NCBI RefSeq assembly: GCF_021559775.1
Contig: NZ_CP056049.1
Location: forward strand, 124,001 to 188,000
Direction of reading: 5' to 3'
DNA: 64,000 nucleotides
DNA from: Gillisella vitis
GTDB lineage: Bacteria; Pseudomonadota; Alphaproteobacteria; Rhizobiales; Rhizobiaceae
Below, one piece after another: positions 52,108 to 60,061 of this stretch. Within the stretch, counting starts at the first letter, position 1; each line of letters begins with the position of its first letter. Both the position numbers and the translations under genes were made by a program. The notes beneath the pieces were generated by a model, which was not told the origin of the DNA, made no database searches, and was given only the letters and a program-made list of their open reading frames with translations.

Positions 52108-53125
52108 TGTGGGCATCCTTTCCATAAACATCGCTTGCGTTAACGGACAGTTCGGTGAAGCGACGAGCACCGAAGCTGTCTTCAAGAGCCTTGATCCAAG
52201 CTCTGTATTCGCCTTTGGCATCGAGACCGCTAGGACGTTGAAGCCAATCCCGCATAGCCTGCGGAATAGCGTTGTCTTCGCCGATACTCACACCGGAGGT
52301 TTCGCCCAGCATTTCCCTTCCGATGCCTCGGATGAGTTCGAGATCGATCGCTCCACTTGCGCGCTCGGTATTTCGAGCAGCGGCGGGCAAAAGCTGATCC
52401 GTCCACTCTGGAAGCGCAACCAGAGGCTCATTCAGCGGCGTTGAATAGAACCAACCGCCAAGGATGACCGCGACATGTCCTTTCGGGGAGATAAAGACGG
52501 TATCAGTACACAAGCCCGCATGAGCGAGCTGACGAAAGGAGCCAAGGTAACAAGCTGTGTTCAGCAGGTCGCTCATAACCCAAGCAACGTGCCGTGGGTC
52601 CACCTTGCTGCCGAAATGCGAGATCAAATCACTCAGTCGGACAAGCCCAGCGGGCTTTTCCATCACCAGAACACGCTGACCCTGATCGGTATCAAAGGCT
52701 GATTTGATCTGTGGCAGCCGCAGGAGCATCTCGGTGGCCATTCTATCGTTGGCAAACGTCAGCCCTCTGATGGCAGCCTCGGCCCGGTGGGCCAAAGACA
52801 GGAAATCCTTTTCCACCACGTAGGCAATGATGCTGTTACCCACGTAAGCCGTTCCGAGTTCGAAGGGGTATGATTTGAAATACCTTATCTTGCGACCAGC
52901 GAGCTCAAGCAAACCGGGCACTTGCCAGCGGCCTTGGCTGACGTGGAGGTTTGCCTCGTCCCGCAACAGCGTCAGATGTTCAAACACATCGCGTTGACCG
53001 CCGGCATGGTCTGGATGCCACAGCTTGGCTAGCCTGTGATACTGGCCAGTGATTTGATCCGGTGCCTGAAACAGGCGCTCAGGCTCGTTCACCGGTATCG
53101 CCAAGATCTCATCTGCCGTGTCCAT
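52100..53125 (-). CDS. J-domain protein fused to a degenerate kinase-like domain
   Basis: 341 residues from the ATG at 53125. The N-terminus is a DnaJ-type J domain with the HPD loop intact (LAKLWHPDHAGG, HPD 37-39), which would stimulate Hsp70. From about residue 75 the sequence follows a protein-kinase fold: VLVMEKPAGLVRLSDLI at the hinge, then HAGLCTDTVFISPKGHVAVILGGWF. That last stretch aligns with the catalytic and DFG loops but lacks the HRD Asp and the DFG Asp. I infer a pseudokinase. It is first in the operon and divergent from the NrtR-like regulator. Confidence 0.7.
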   Translation of the reverse strand: MDTADEILAIPVNEPERLFQAPDQITGQYHRLAKLWHPDHAGGQRDVFEHLTLLRDEANLHVSQGRWQVPGLLELAGRKIRYFKSYPFELGTAYVGNSIIAYVVEKDFLSLAHRAEAAIRGLTFANDRMATEMLLRLPQIKSAFDTDQGQRVLVMEKPAGLVRLSDLISHFGSKVDPRHVAWVMSDLLNTACYLGSFRQLAHAGLCTDTVFISPKGHVAVILGGWFYSTPLNEPLVALPEWTDQLLPAAARNTERASGAIDLELIRGIGREMLGETSGVSIGEDNAIPQAMRDWLQRPSGLDAKGEYRAWIKALEDSFGARRFTELSVNASDVYGKDAHNG

Positions 53126-53136
53126 ATCGATAACCC

Positions 53137-53157
53137 TTAGACCAGATAATCGTCTAA
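53137..53157. promoter_or_regulatory. Operator 1, TTAGAC-N9-GTCTAA
   Basis: A perfect 6-bp inverted repeat with 9-base spacer, 12 bp upstream of the J-pseudokinase start and overlapping where its promoter and ribosome site should be. A near-identical copy lies 43 bp away. The adjacent divergent gene encodes a NrtR-like regulator, the obvious candidate to bind here. Confidence 0.7.
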
Positions 53158-53179
53158 CTACGATATGCGCCTTCTGGAC

Positions 53180-53200
53180 TTAGGCGTCAATACCGTCTAA
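53180..53200. promoter_or_regulatory. Operator 2, TTAGGC-N9-GTCTAA
   Basis: Same spacing as operator 1 with one mismatch (G for A). The centre-to-centre distance is 43 bp, about four helical turns, so two dimers could sit on the same DNA face. It can also be read as GACTTAG / CTAAGTC arms. It is 34 bp upstream of the regulator start, suiting autoregulation. Confidence 0.7.
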
Positions 53201-53234
53201 GTCTGTTTTTGCTGGCTATCGGAGCCGTTGAACA

Positions 53235-53960
53235 ATGGAGGACAGTTTGATCACCGAGAGAGTCGCCCACGACGCTGAAGGGTATCCAGTGCCGCTGGTG
53301 ATGGTCGACTGCGCCATTTTCACCCTCAAGGACCAAGGGCTGCATTTACTTCTGCCGGAGCGGGCCAAGAATCTCCAGACAGGCCAGCGGGCACTGGTGG
53401 GTGGTCGGCTTCACCTCAATGTGGACCGTTCGCCGGAGGATGGAGCAATGCGGGTCGCACGAGAGAAACTTGGGATCGACGTGCGCTATCTTGAGCAATT
53501 ACACAGTTTTGGTGGTCTGGATCGGGATGAAGGTTGGACAGTAACGATCGCCTATATCGCCATTGTGCAGATGGATCAGATCCCGGTCTCGCTGCAGTCA
53601 GACCTGTTTCCGGTCGACAAGATACCGAAGCTAGCTTTCGACCACAATGAAATCGCAGCGATGGCGATCGCCCGCATGAGGAGCAAATCGTCTTACTCTT
53701 CTTTGCCGGCATTCCTGCTCCCGCCAGAATTCACAATCGATGATCTCAGGCATGTCTATCAGCAGGTCACAGGTGCAAAGCTCGTAAAAACGACCTTTCG
53801 AGACCAGGTATTGCGCCAAGGGTTTGTGGAAAAAACCGGAAAGATGAGCACTGGCCGCACATATCGGCCAGCCGAACTATGGAGACTAGCAGACCGCACA
53901 GTCGCGAATTTTAACCGCGTTGTATCTCGGGAGGCCGGTTATCGCCGTGCCATTAAGTGA
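53235..53960 (+). CDS. NrtR-like regulator: Nudix-like sensor plus winged helix
   Basis: 241 residues. Residues 15-150 resemble a Nudix fold, but the Nudix box is degenerate: GGRLHLNVDRSPEDGAMRVAREKLGI lacks the REUxEE acids that bind metal, so it is probably a ligand sensor without hydrolase activity. The C-terminal part (FTIDDLRHVYQQVTGAKL, then KTTFRDQVLRQGFVEKTG, then GRTYRPAELW) is the NrtR winged helix. Family regulators sense ADP-ribose or related nucleotides. It is divergent from the J-pseudokinase/VWA/PurA-like operon with two operators between them. Confidence 0.85.
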   Translation: MEDSLITERVAHDAEGYPVPLVMVDCAIFTLKDQGLHLLLPERAKNLQTGQRALVGGRLHLNVDRSPEDGAMRVAREKLGIDVRYLEQLHSFGGLDRDEGWTVTIAYIAIVQMDQIPVSLQSDLFPVDKIPKLAFDHNEIAAMAIARMRSKSSYSSLPAFLLPPEFTIDDLRHVYQQVTGAKLVKTTFRDQVLRQGFVEKTGKMSTGRTYRPAELWRLADRTVANFNRVVSREAGYRRAIK

Positions 53961-54090
53961 CAGTGCTATTCGCCAGTAGTCGGCTCGCGCGGCGCGATAT
54001 ATCGACCAATTGGCAAAGTGGCTGGCCTCGGCTATCGGTGACACGGGTGCTGCCAAGGCGGCCCACGCAAGTTAACGTGATATAGTGGAT

Positions 54091-54283
54091 GGGTTTCTGT
54101 CGCAAGTTTTCGGAACGTCCAAAATATAGGAAAGCATTCCTGGAGTCTTCTGGCGGTGAATCTAGATAGCTGCTTCCTCTGCCGCGTGCAGCATCAAACG
54201 GGCAAGAATTCGGTCCGAAGCATGTCGATCCATAGGCATATTAGAATTTCATTCTACATCGACAAAACTTTGCGACAGAGCCC
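54091..54283. mobile_element. 193-bp MITE-like element with IS6-type ends
   Basis: Left end GGGTTTCTGTCGCAAGTTTT (54091-54110); right end 54264-54283 is the inverted GGGCTCTGTCGCAAAGTTTT. The interior has no convincing gene. No 8-bp duplication flanks it (TAGTGGAT left, TTTTTTGA right). It resembles the 38982-39193 element only in its tips. Confidence 0.5.
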
Positions 54284-54477
54284 TTTTTTGAGATCGTATT
54301 CTCGAAAAAGCGCCGTACTTAAGATAAGAGCACCAATTAAGACCTTGATCGGTGGGCTGGAATGGGAGCCGTCTCAGAAACGGACCTACTCTTTTAGAGG
54401 GCGTCGGATTGATACTACGCTCAAAAAACGCAAGGTAGAACAAGGCGAGAACGTATGCTGAAAACGAGACTTGAAAT

Positions 54478-54507
54478 CACGAAGGCCCGAAATTTCAGGC
54501 CTTCGTG
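54478..54507. terminator. Hairpin downstream of the DUF1062 gene
   Basis: CACGAAGGCC (54478-54487) pairs perfectly with GGCCTTCGTG (54498-54507), a 10-bp stem with a 10-base loop, ending 16 bases beyond the minus-strand stop at 54524. There is no strong T-run on the minus strand, so termination strength is unclear. Confidence 0.5.
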
Positions 54508-54523
54508 ATAAGGCTATATCGGG

Positions 54524-55150
54524 CTAAAGCGTCGCTAAAGGTCTCCACAATTTCACTCGTTCGGCCTCGGTGGAGAGGTCAATGATAACCTGTATACCAG
54601 TTTTGATACGCCGCCGCAGGACGTCGGGGCGGTCAGAATTTGTCTGAAGCATACCACTGTCATGAAACGTTTGGAGCCGCGAACGAGAAATTCTCAACTC
54701 TGATGCCAGCAGACTATCAAGGCGTGTGCTGGTTGGAAATAGAACCACCAGTTCTATCTGCAGTTTCGTCCAATGATCGGCTTCATGCAGAATCGCTTTT
54801 TCGATGCGAAACTCCAAAAACTCATCAACGCGCTGCGACTTGCGCCTCAAAGCTTCGAGGTTGAACGTCTCCGTCCGTATCCACTGTGGATCGTTGGACT
54901 GTAGTGCTTCAAGGACGACAGGATCGATGTCGCGAACATTCTGCCGCTCAAAGATTGGCCGGTTCCATGTCTTTTCGCAGGTCAGGCACTTGTAGATAAG
55001 CCACGCATCAAGCTTGCGACCATTGGCGTTGAGCCGGATTTTGCCGCTGGATTGGAAGGCTCTGAGGCCCCCACATCCGCTGCACACAATCCAAGGCTGG
55101 GGAGCAGTCTGAGGAATAATGGTCCATCGGACCCGAAGTGTATTGCACAT
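54524..55150 (-). CDS. DUF1062-family protein
   Basis: 208 residues from the ATG at 55150 (MCNTLRVRWTI); the longer frame to 55270 does not look coding. Two CxxC pairs (CSGC at 23-26, CLTC at 55-58) suggest a small zinc ribbon. The rest is helical with many Arg/Glu/Leu and a helix-turn-helix-like SELRISRSRLQTF near residue 165. DUF1062 proteins are common in soil alphaproteobacteria and Firmicutes, with no established function. It stands alone. Confidence 0.75.
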   Translation of the reverse strand: MCNTLRVRWTIIPQTAPQPWIVCSGCGGLRAFQSSGKIRLNANGRKLDAWLIYKCLTCEKTWNRPIFERQNVRDIDPVVLEALQSNDPQWIRTETFNLEALRRKSQRVDEFLEFRIEKAILHEADHWTKLQIELVVLFPTSTRLDSLLASELRISRSRLQTFHDSGMLQTNSDRPDVLRRRIKTGIQVIIDLSTEAERVKLWRPLATL

Positions 55151-56175
55151 ATCGTCTTGGTCTTCCGTTCGGAAGTCCACCAAGATGGTGCATGAGAAAA
55201 CCCTTGCGGGCACGGCGTGGCGATGTTTTGGGCGGCTGAAGAGCTGAGACAGCGGAGCTGCACATGGCACATTGTAACAATGCCAAACCGGTCTCTTGCC
55301 ACCACCCGATGAACATAATCATACGCCGACAGCATGTTGCTATCCGGCAGTACGGGTGAAACTGGATTGAGACCGGTATTTACTTAGGCAAAGTCTACCT
55401 CAATGCGCGAATGCTCTTCGACAACAGCGATAACAAGTGATCGTCCCGAATTGAAGTCTCTTGGTCGTATCCATAAGCTGAAAGCTGCGGCGTTGCGGCT
55501 TTTATGCAACGTTATGATGAGAGAAGATAGCGGCTTATCGGGCTATGATCGACTCCGAAGCCGCGCTCGCGGACCATCTCTTCCAAATCCCGATAGCTGA
55601 GCGGATGACGTAGATACCAAGCTAACGCCTGCACGATGCAGCCATGCCTCTAAATGCCTGCCTTTGAAATCATCCTTCGACTCGCTCCACAACATTGGGA
55701 GCGCAAATTTCTCTGACGATGTTCCACACAGCGTTAACCAGAAAATTTGCGGCAAGGCCCTGCAGCGAATCCATATGCATGTTTCCAAATCTGGCGCGCA
55801 GTTGATGCGAGCTATATCGGTATAAAACACACGACCTTTAAGAAGATAATTATATCCGATAATGCATTATCGAGCATTATGCTCATTATGGTGAAATGAC
55901 CCAAATCATCGAGCAAAACACCGAAGTTCACTGTCGGATGACCGGGACCTCTGAGATTCAAGGGCGGCTTGGGGTTTTGGGCATCCTTTTCAAGAAAAGC
56001 CGCTGAATAAAGCGAACTCCTGTAAAAACACAACCAAAATAAAATCTACAACCCAGATCTTGACCTTTTAGGATGCTGGCCTATTTTCGCCATGCGTATG
56101 GCGCGATTGGGATATTTTCGCACCTTGCCAATATTGCATTCGTTTTTAATGACGCGATAAGTGGAGGGGCTTTCC
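55151..56175. other. Kilobase without an intact gene
   Basis: Apart from the IS6 remnant at 55528-55760, I find no frame with a ribosome site and protein-like sequence. The last about 300 bp (55850-56160) are AT-rich and presumably carry the promoter of the vgrG module. Confidence 0.5.
55528..55760 (-). pseudogene. IS6-family left end and N-terminal transposase remnant
   Basis: On the minus strand an IS6-type tip (GGGCCTTGCCGCAAATTTTC, from 55760) is followed by leader sequence and the transposase start (LPMLWSESKDDFKGRHLEAW). After a one-base shift the frame continues as IVQALAWYLRHPLSYRDLEE, then MVRERGFGVDHSPISRY, before ending. The catalytic domain is absent. It is about two-thirds identical by eye to the fragment at 6231-6374. 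Confidence 0.75.
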
Positions 56176-58260
56176 ATGGACGACGTTCTGTCATCCACCG
56201 ATTTCATTCAGGCAAGCCGTGTGCTGAAACTGTTGTCGCCCTTGGGTGAAGACCAGCTTTTGCCGGAGCGGATGACGGTGGATGAGGGCGTCAATCGTCT
56301 GTTCGAGATCACTGTGTCGGTGCGCGCCAAGCGCGAGGCAGTGAAGCCGGAAGAACTGATCGGCAAGCTGGTCGATGTGTCCCTGGAAATCCGCCAGGGC
56401 GAACTGGATGGGGATGGCGTGCGCCGACCATTCAATGGACTGGTGACAAACCTTTTCGAAGGCCCGCCAGTGACGCGTGGATTGCGGTCCTATACCCTGA
56501 CCATCCGTCCGCAACTGTGGCTGCTGTCGCGCCGGTCCGATTGCCGGATCTGGCAGAATATGACGGCGATCCAGGTGATGGAAACGCTGTTTTCCGAGCA
56601 TGGCATTCCAGCCGCCGCATCCGCGCCCCTGCATAAAACGCCGCCATCGCGCGAATATTCTGTCCAATGGAATGAAACGGATCTCGATTACCTACTGCGC
56701 CGCTTCGAGCAGGACGGGTTGTTCTACTGGTTTGAACATGAGACCGGCGTTCATCGCCTGAAGGTCAGCGACAGCAAGGTTGCCTGGAGCAAGCCATCGG
56801 CTGCGGCAGAAGGTGTCGACAAAGTCAGATTAGCCCAAGGCTCGTCGGACCGCAACCATATCAACGAATGGATGCGGCAATTCTCCTATGTTCCCGGCCA
56901 GCGCGCCGGTGCGGACTGGAATTTCGAGACGCCGAGCACTGTGCCACTGAATGTCACGCCGTCACTGATCCAGATGCCGGGCGCCAAGCAGCGCGAGCTT
57001 TACGAATATCCGGCTCGGATCTCCGATATCAAAGAAGCCGAAGTGGCAGAGACCTTTCGAACGCAGGCGACGGAAGCCGATCATGAACGGGTGACGGGCC
57101 AGTCCAATGTGCGCTTTCTGGAAGCAGGACGCCGGTTCACGCCCTATGAGGAGCCGCATCCCGAACATAAATACGAAGAGCATGTGATTACCCGCATCAT
57201 GCATCGGGTGGTGGACCGCTCCTATGAGACGGCCAGCAATGAGATGGAATATGCCAACGCGTTTGAGGCCATTCCATCACGCGTTCCGCTAACGCCGCAC
57301 CGGGAGACCAGGCGCCCGCGTATTGAAGGTGCGCAGGTGGCGATTGTTGCAGGGCCATCGGGCGAGGAAATCCACACCGACAAATACGGGCGCATCAAGC
57401 TCTGGTATCCCTGGGATCGCAAGGCAAAGAAGGACGGCAGTGACACTTGCTGGGTGCGGGTGGCGCAAAACTGGGCGGGCGGCCAATGGGGAGGACAGAT
57501 CATCCCGCGCATCGGCATGGAAGTGATGGTTGCTTTCATCGATGGCGATCCGGACCGGCCGCTGGTGACGGGCGTCGTGCCGAACCCCAAAAACGCTGTG
57601 CCTTATGATCTGCCAACGAATAAGACGAAGAGCGTGTTTCGGACGAACACACATAAGGGCAAAGGCTACAATGAACTGACCTTTGAGGACGAGAAAGACC
57701 GCGAGGAGGTCTATATCCATGCTCAAAAAGACCAGAATATAAAGGTCGAGAACAATTATTCGAAGCGCATCAACACCAATAAGGTGGAAAGCGTGGGACA
57801 TAACAAGGCGACGGAGGTGACCAATAACCATTATGAAGTGGTTGGTGGGGATATGGAAATTTCTGTTGGTCCTACCCAAAAAGGCAAGTACACCCCGCAG
57901 AATGCGTCGGACCTCAAAGAGGGAATTGGTGGCGTTGCCTATAGCCTGGGCAAAAATGGCGAGACGGCCAAAGGTTCTGGTACAATGCAGATCAGCATCG
58001 AGAAGAACAAGGTCGAGAGCATTGGTAACAACCACTCCCAACTAATTCAGAAAAACAAAAGTGTTAACGTAAAGAGCAATTATTATATCGATGTCACAGA
58101 AGAATTGGTCATCGATGCCGGAAAACGCATTGTACTCAAATGCGGGCAGAGCATCATTCTGTTGAACTCGGATGGATCGATTCAGATAAATGGCAAAAAA
58201 TTAAGCAACAATATAAGTGATATTATCAAGCTTGTTTCTGATGTTGTCAAAGTCAATTGA
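56176..58260 (+). CDS. vgrG: Type VI secretion system spike protein VgrG
   Basis: 694 residues from the ATG at 56176, with GGAGGGG upstream (a GTG at 56161 is in frame). The N-terminal gp27-like part (FEITVSVRAKREAVKPEELIG, then YSVQWNETDLDYLLRRFEQDGLFYWFEH) leads to the gp5-like OB fold (IHTDKYGRIKLWYPWDR, then CWVRVAQNWAGGQWGGQIIPRIGMEV). The C-terminal beta-helix has repeats such as NKVESVGHNKATEV and NKVESIGNNHSQL. No extra toxin domain is fused. It forms the puncturing tip that carries the downstream effector. Confidence 0.95.
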   Translation: MDDVLSSTDFIQASRVLKLLSPLGEDQLLPERMTVDEGVNRLFEITVSVRAKREAVKPEELIGKLVDVSLEIRQGELDGDGVRRPFNGLVTNLFEGPPVTRGLRSYTLTIRPQLWLLSRRSDCRIWQNMTAIQVMETLFSEHGIPAAASAPLHKTPPSREYSVQWNETDLDYLLRRFEQDGLFYWFEHETGVHRLKVSDSKVAWSKPSAAAEGVDKVRLAQGSSDRNHINEWMRQFSYVPGQRAGADWNFETPSTVPLNVTPSLIQMPGAKQRELYEYPARISDIKEAEVAETFRTQATEADHERVTGQSNVRFLEAGRRFTPYEEPHPEHKYEEHVITRIMHRVVDRSYETASNEMEYANAFEAIPSRVPLTPHRETRRPRIEGAQVAIVAGPSGEEIHTDKYGRIKLWYPWDRKAKKDGSDTCWVRVAQNWAGGQWGGQIIPRIGMEVMVAFIDGDPDRPLVTGVVPNPKNAVPYDLPTNKTKSVFRTNTHKGKGYNELTFEDEKDREEVYIHAQKDQNIKVENNYSKRINTNKVESVGHNKATEVTNNHYEVVGGDMEISVGPTQKGKYTPQNASDLKEGIGGVAYSLGKNGETAKGSGTMQISIEKNKVESIGNNHSQLIQKNKSVNVKSNYYIDVTEELVIDAGKRIVLKCGQSIILLNSDGSIQINGKKLSNNISDIIKLVSDVVKVN

Positions 58261-58273
58261 GACGCTAATGAGG

Positions 58274-59143
58274 ATGACACGGCGCGCAGCGATCATAAAT
58301 TTCTTATTTTTCGTTCTTTTGTCCACAGGAGCCTGGTGGGCGTATAACGCAGTTTCGGAGTATTTTATGGAGCCGACTTATACTGCTGACAGGCTGTTCA
58401 AGCCTTATGACGAAGATGTTTACCGTATCGCGCAAAAAATAGAGCGGGGTCAGCCAATCAGCGCCAGTGCTGTGAAAGACCTGCCCGGTGGTGTCAATGC
58501 CCGGTATGGCGAGGAAATCACCCTGCTGTTTCATGCTGTGGGAGCACGTAATGTCGCGGCTATCGACACATTGCTGGGTGCGGGAGCCGATCCCTACATG
58601 GTGGATCGCCCCTCAACGGGATCAACACGTGATTTCGTATTCGTTCTGACACTACCCGGCAACTCAACAGATCCCAATGCGGGTTTTCCGTTCATCAATC
58701 AGCTGATCACGCTTTACCTCAAACATGGCGGTGACCCAAATAGGCGACTACAGGGGAGTGAGAAGGAGCCGTTGATTTCGGGTGTCGCACTCATTGAAAA
58801 TTATGAAGGGTTTAAAATTTTGCTTAAGGCAGGAGCCGATCCTTGGATAGAAGATATTAATGGATACACCGCGATGTCGACCTTGGGATTTGAATCAACG
58901 GCCTATGAATTCGTAAATTTCTTAATTAACAATGGATACTTTAATAATGTTGAGGCACGTAAGCTTCAAGTATTCTTCAAGTCAATAGCATTTTATTCGC
59001 AACGAGGTGATATAAGAAGTCTAAATAACCAATCGCTTGGCATAAGGGTTTTGAAACGTAATCCAGATTATCCATCAGATGAAAACACACTCCGTTTGTT
59101 TCAAGGGCCTATCCCTTGGGATAAAGTTAAACAGGCGCAATGA
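58274..59143 (+). CDS. Membrane-anchored ankyrin-type protein, candidate immunity protein (copy 1)
   Basis: About 289 residues from the ATG at 58274; starts at 58268 or 58217 are possible. Residues 5-28 form a membrane anchor (IINFLFFVLLSTGAWW), leaving the rest in the periplasm. Ankyrin-type repeats follow (NVAAIDTLLGAGADPYMVD, then LYLKHGGDPNRR, then FKILLKAGADPW). Most of it is identical to the next gene, with a different C-terminal 95 residues. It lies 13 bp after vgrG, before the lipase. I infer protection against the lipase or a related effector. Confidence 0.65.
   Translation: MTRRAAIINFLFFVLLSTGAWWAYNAVSEYFMEPTYTADRLFKPYDEDVYRIAQKIERGQPISASAVKDLPGGVNARYGEEITLLFHAVGARNVAAIDTLLGAGADPYMVDRPSTGSTRDFVFVLTLPGNSTDPNAGFPFINQLITLYLKHGGDPNRRLQGSEKEPLISGVALIENYEGFKILLKAGADPWIEDINGYTAMSTLGFESTAYEFVNFLINNGYFNNVEARKLQVFFKSIAFYSQRGDIRSLNNQSLGIRVLKRNPDYPSDENTLRLFQGPIPWDKVKQAQ
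58327..58846 (+). repeat. 520-bp direct repeat, copy A
   Basis: This stretch, inside the first ankyrin-type gene, appears base-for-base identical to 59218-59737 (offset 891 bp); the encoded residues match throughout. Sequence before and after diverges, so the boundaries are sharp. Confidence 0.85.
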
Positions 59144-59164
59144 TAGCTGGGATGACTGGGTGTG

Positions 59165-60040
59165 ATGACAAGACGTGTGGCTTTCATAAGTTTTGTTTTC
59201 TGCACCCTTTTATCCCTAGGAGCCTGGTGGGCGTATAACGCAGTTTCGGAGTATTTTATGGAGCCGACTTATACTGCTGACAGGCTGTTCAAGCCTTATG
59301 ACGAAGATGTTTACCGTATCGCGCAAAAAATAGAGCGGGGTCAGCCAATCAGCGCCAGTGCTGTGAAAGACCTGCCCGGTGGTGTCAATGCCCGGTATGG
59401 CGAGGAAATCACCCTGCTGTTTCATGCTGTGGGAGCACGTAATGTCGCGGCTATCGACACATTGCTGGGTGCGGGAGCCGATCCCTACATGGTGGATCGC
59501 CCCTCAACGGGATCAACACGTGATTTCGTATTCGTTCTGACACTACCCGGCAACTCAACAGATCCCAATGCGGGTTTTCCGTTCATCAATCAGCTGATCA
59601 CGCTTTACCTCAAACATGGCGGTGACCCAAATAGGCGACTACAGGGGAGTGAGAAGGAGCCGTTGATTTCGGGTGTCGCACTCATTGAAAATTATGAAGG
59701 GTTTAAAATTTTGCTTAAGGCAGGAGCCGATCCTTGGGCGACCGATGGACGTGGAAATAGTGCAATGGATAAGTTAATTTTGATGAATTCAGAAGAGGAA
59801 AGGAAGCAACTAAATCATCTTATCGATGAAGGGCTTTTTAATGGCGTTGCACTGAAACAGCTTCGATCTTTTATGAGAGGTTTATCTGGGTATGAACCGC
59901 GTGGAGATGAAATTACCCGAGAAAACCAAGAAATTTGTATTCGAATTTTGGCTCGAAATCCAAATTATACTGAAGATCAATATACTGAGAGATTATTTAA
60001 CGGGCCAGTCCCCGTGGATAAGATCAAACAGGCGCGATGA
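59165..60040 (+). CDS. Membrane-anchored ankyrin-type protein, candidate immunity protein (copy 2)
   Basis: 291 residues from the ATG at 59165; a GTG one codon earlier is in frame. It has its own membrane anchor (VAFISFVFCTLLSLGAWW), an identical middle (about 173 residues shared with copy 1), and a distinct end beginning ATDGRGNSAMDKLIL. The C-terminal motif RNPNYTEDQY resembles RNPDYPSDEN in copy 1, so the tails are diverged homologues. The 20-30 bp before this gene and before the lipase gene are also similar (ACTGGGTGTGATGACAAG), pointing to tandem duplication. Confidence 0.65.
   Translation: MTRRVAFISFVFCTLLSLGAWWAYNAVSEYFMEPTYTADRLFKPYDEDVYRIAQKIERGQPISASAVKDLPGGVNARYGEEITLLFHAVGARNVAAIDTLLGAGADPYMVDRPSTGSTRDFVFVLTLPGNSTDPNAGFPFINQLITLYLKHGGDPNRRLQGSEKEPLISGVALIENYEGFKILLKAGADPWATDGRGNSAMDKLILMNSEEERKQLNHLIDEGLFNGVALKQLRSFMRGLSGYEPRGDEITRENQEICIRILARNPNYTEDQYTERLFNGPVPVDKIKQAR
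59218..59737 (+). repeat. 520-bp direct repeat, copy B
   Basis: Identical partner of 58327-58846. Complete identity over 520 bp with diverged flanks indicates a very recent duplication or gene conversion. Confidence 0.85.
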
Positions 60041-60061
60041 TTGCTGTAAGGACTGGGTGTG

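Noticed and set aside
54156..54461. 101-codon plus-strand frame near the IS6-tipped element
   Set aside because: It crosses the right terminal repeat of the element and has no ribosome site or family pattern.
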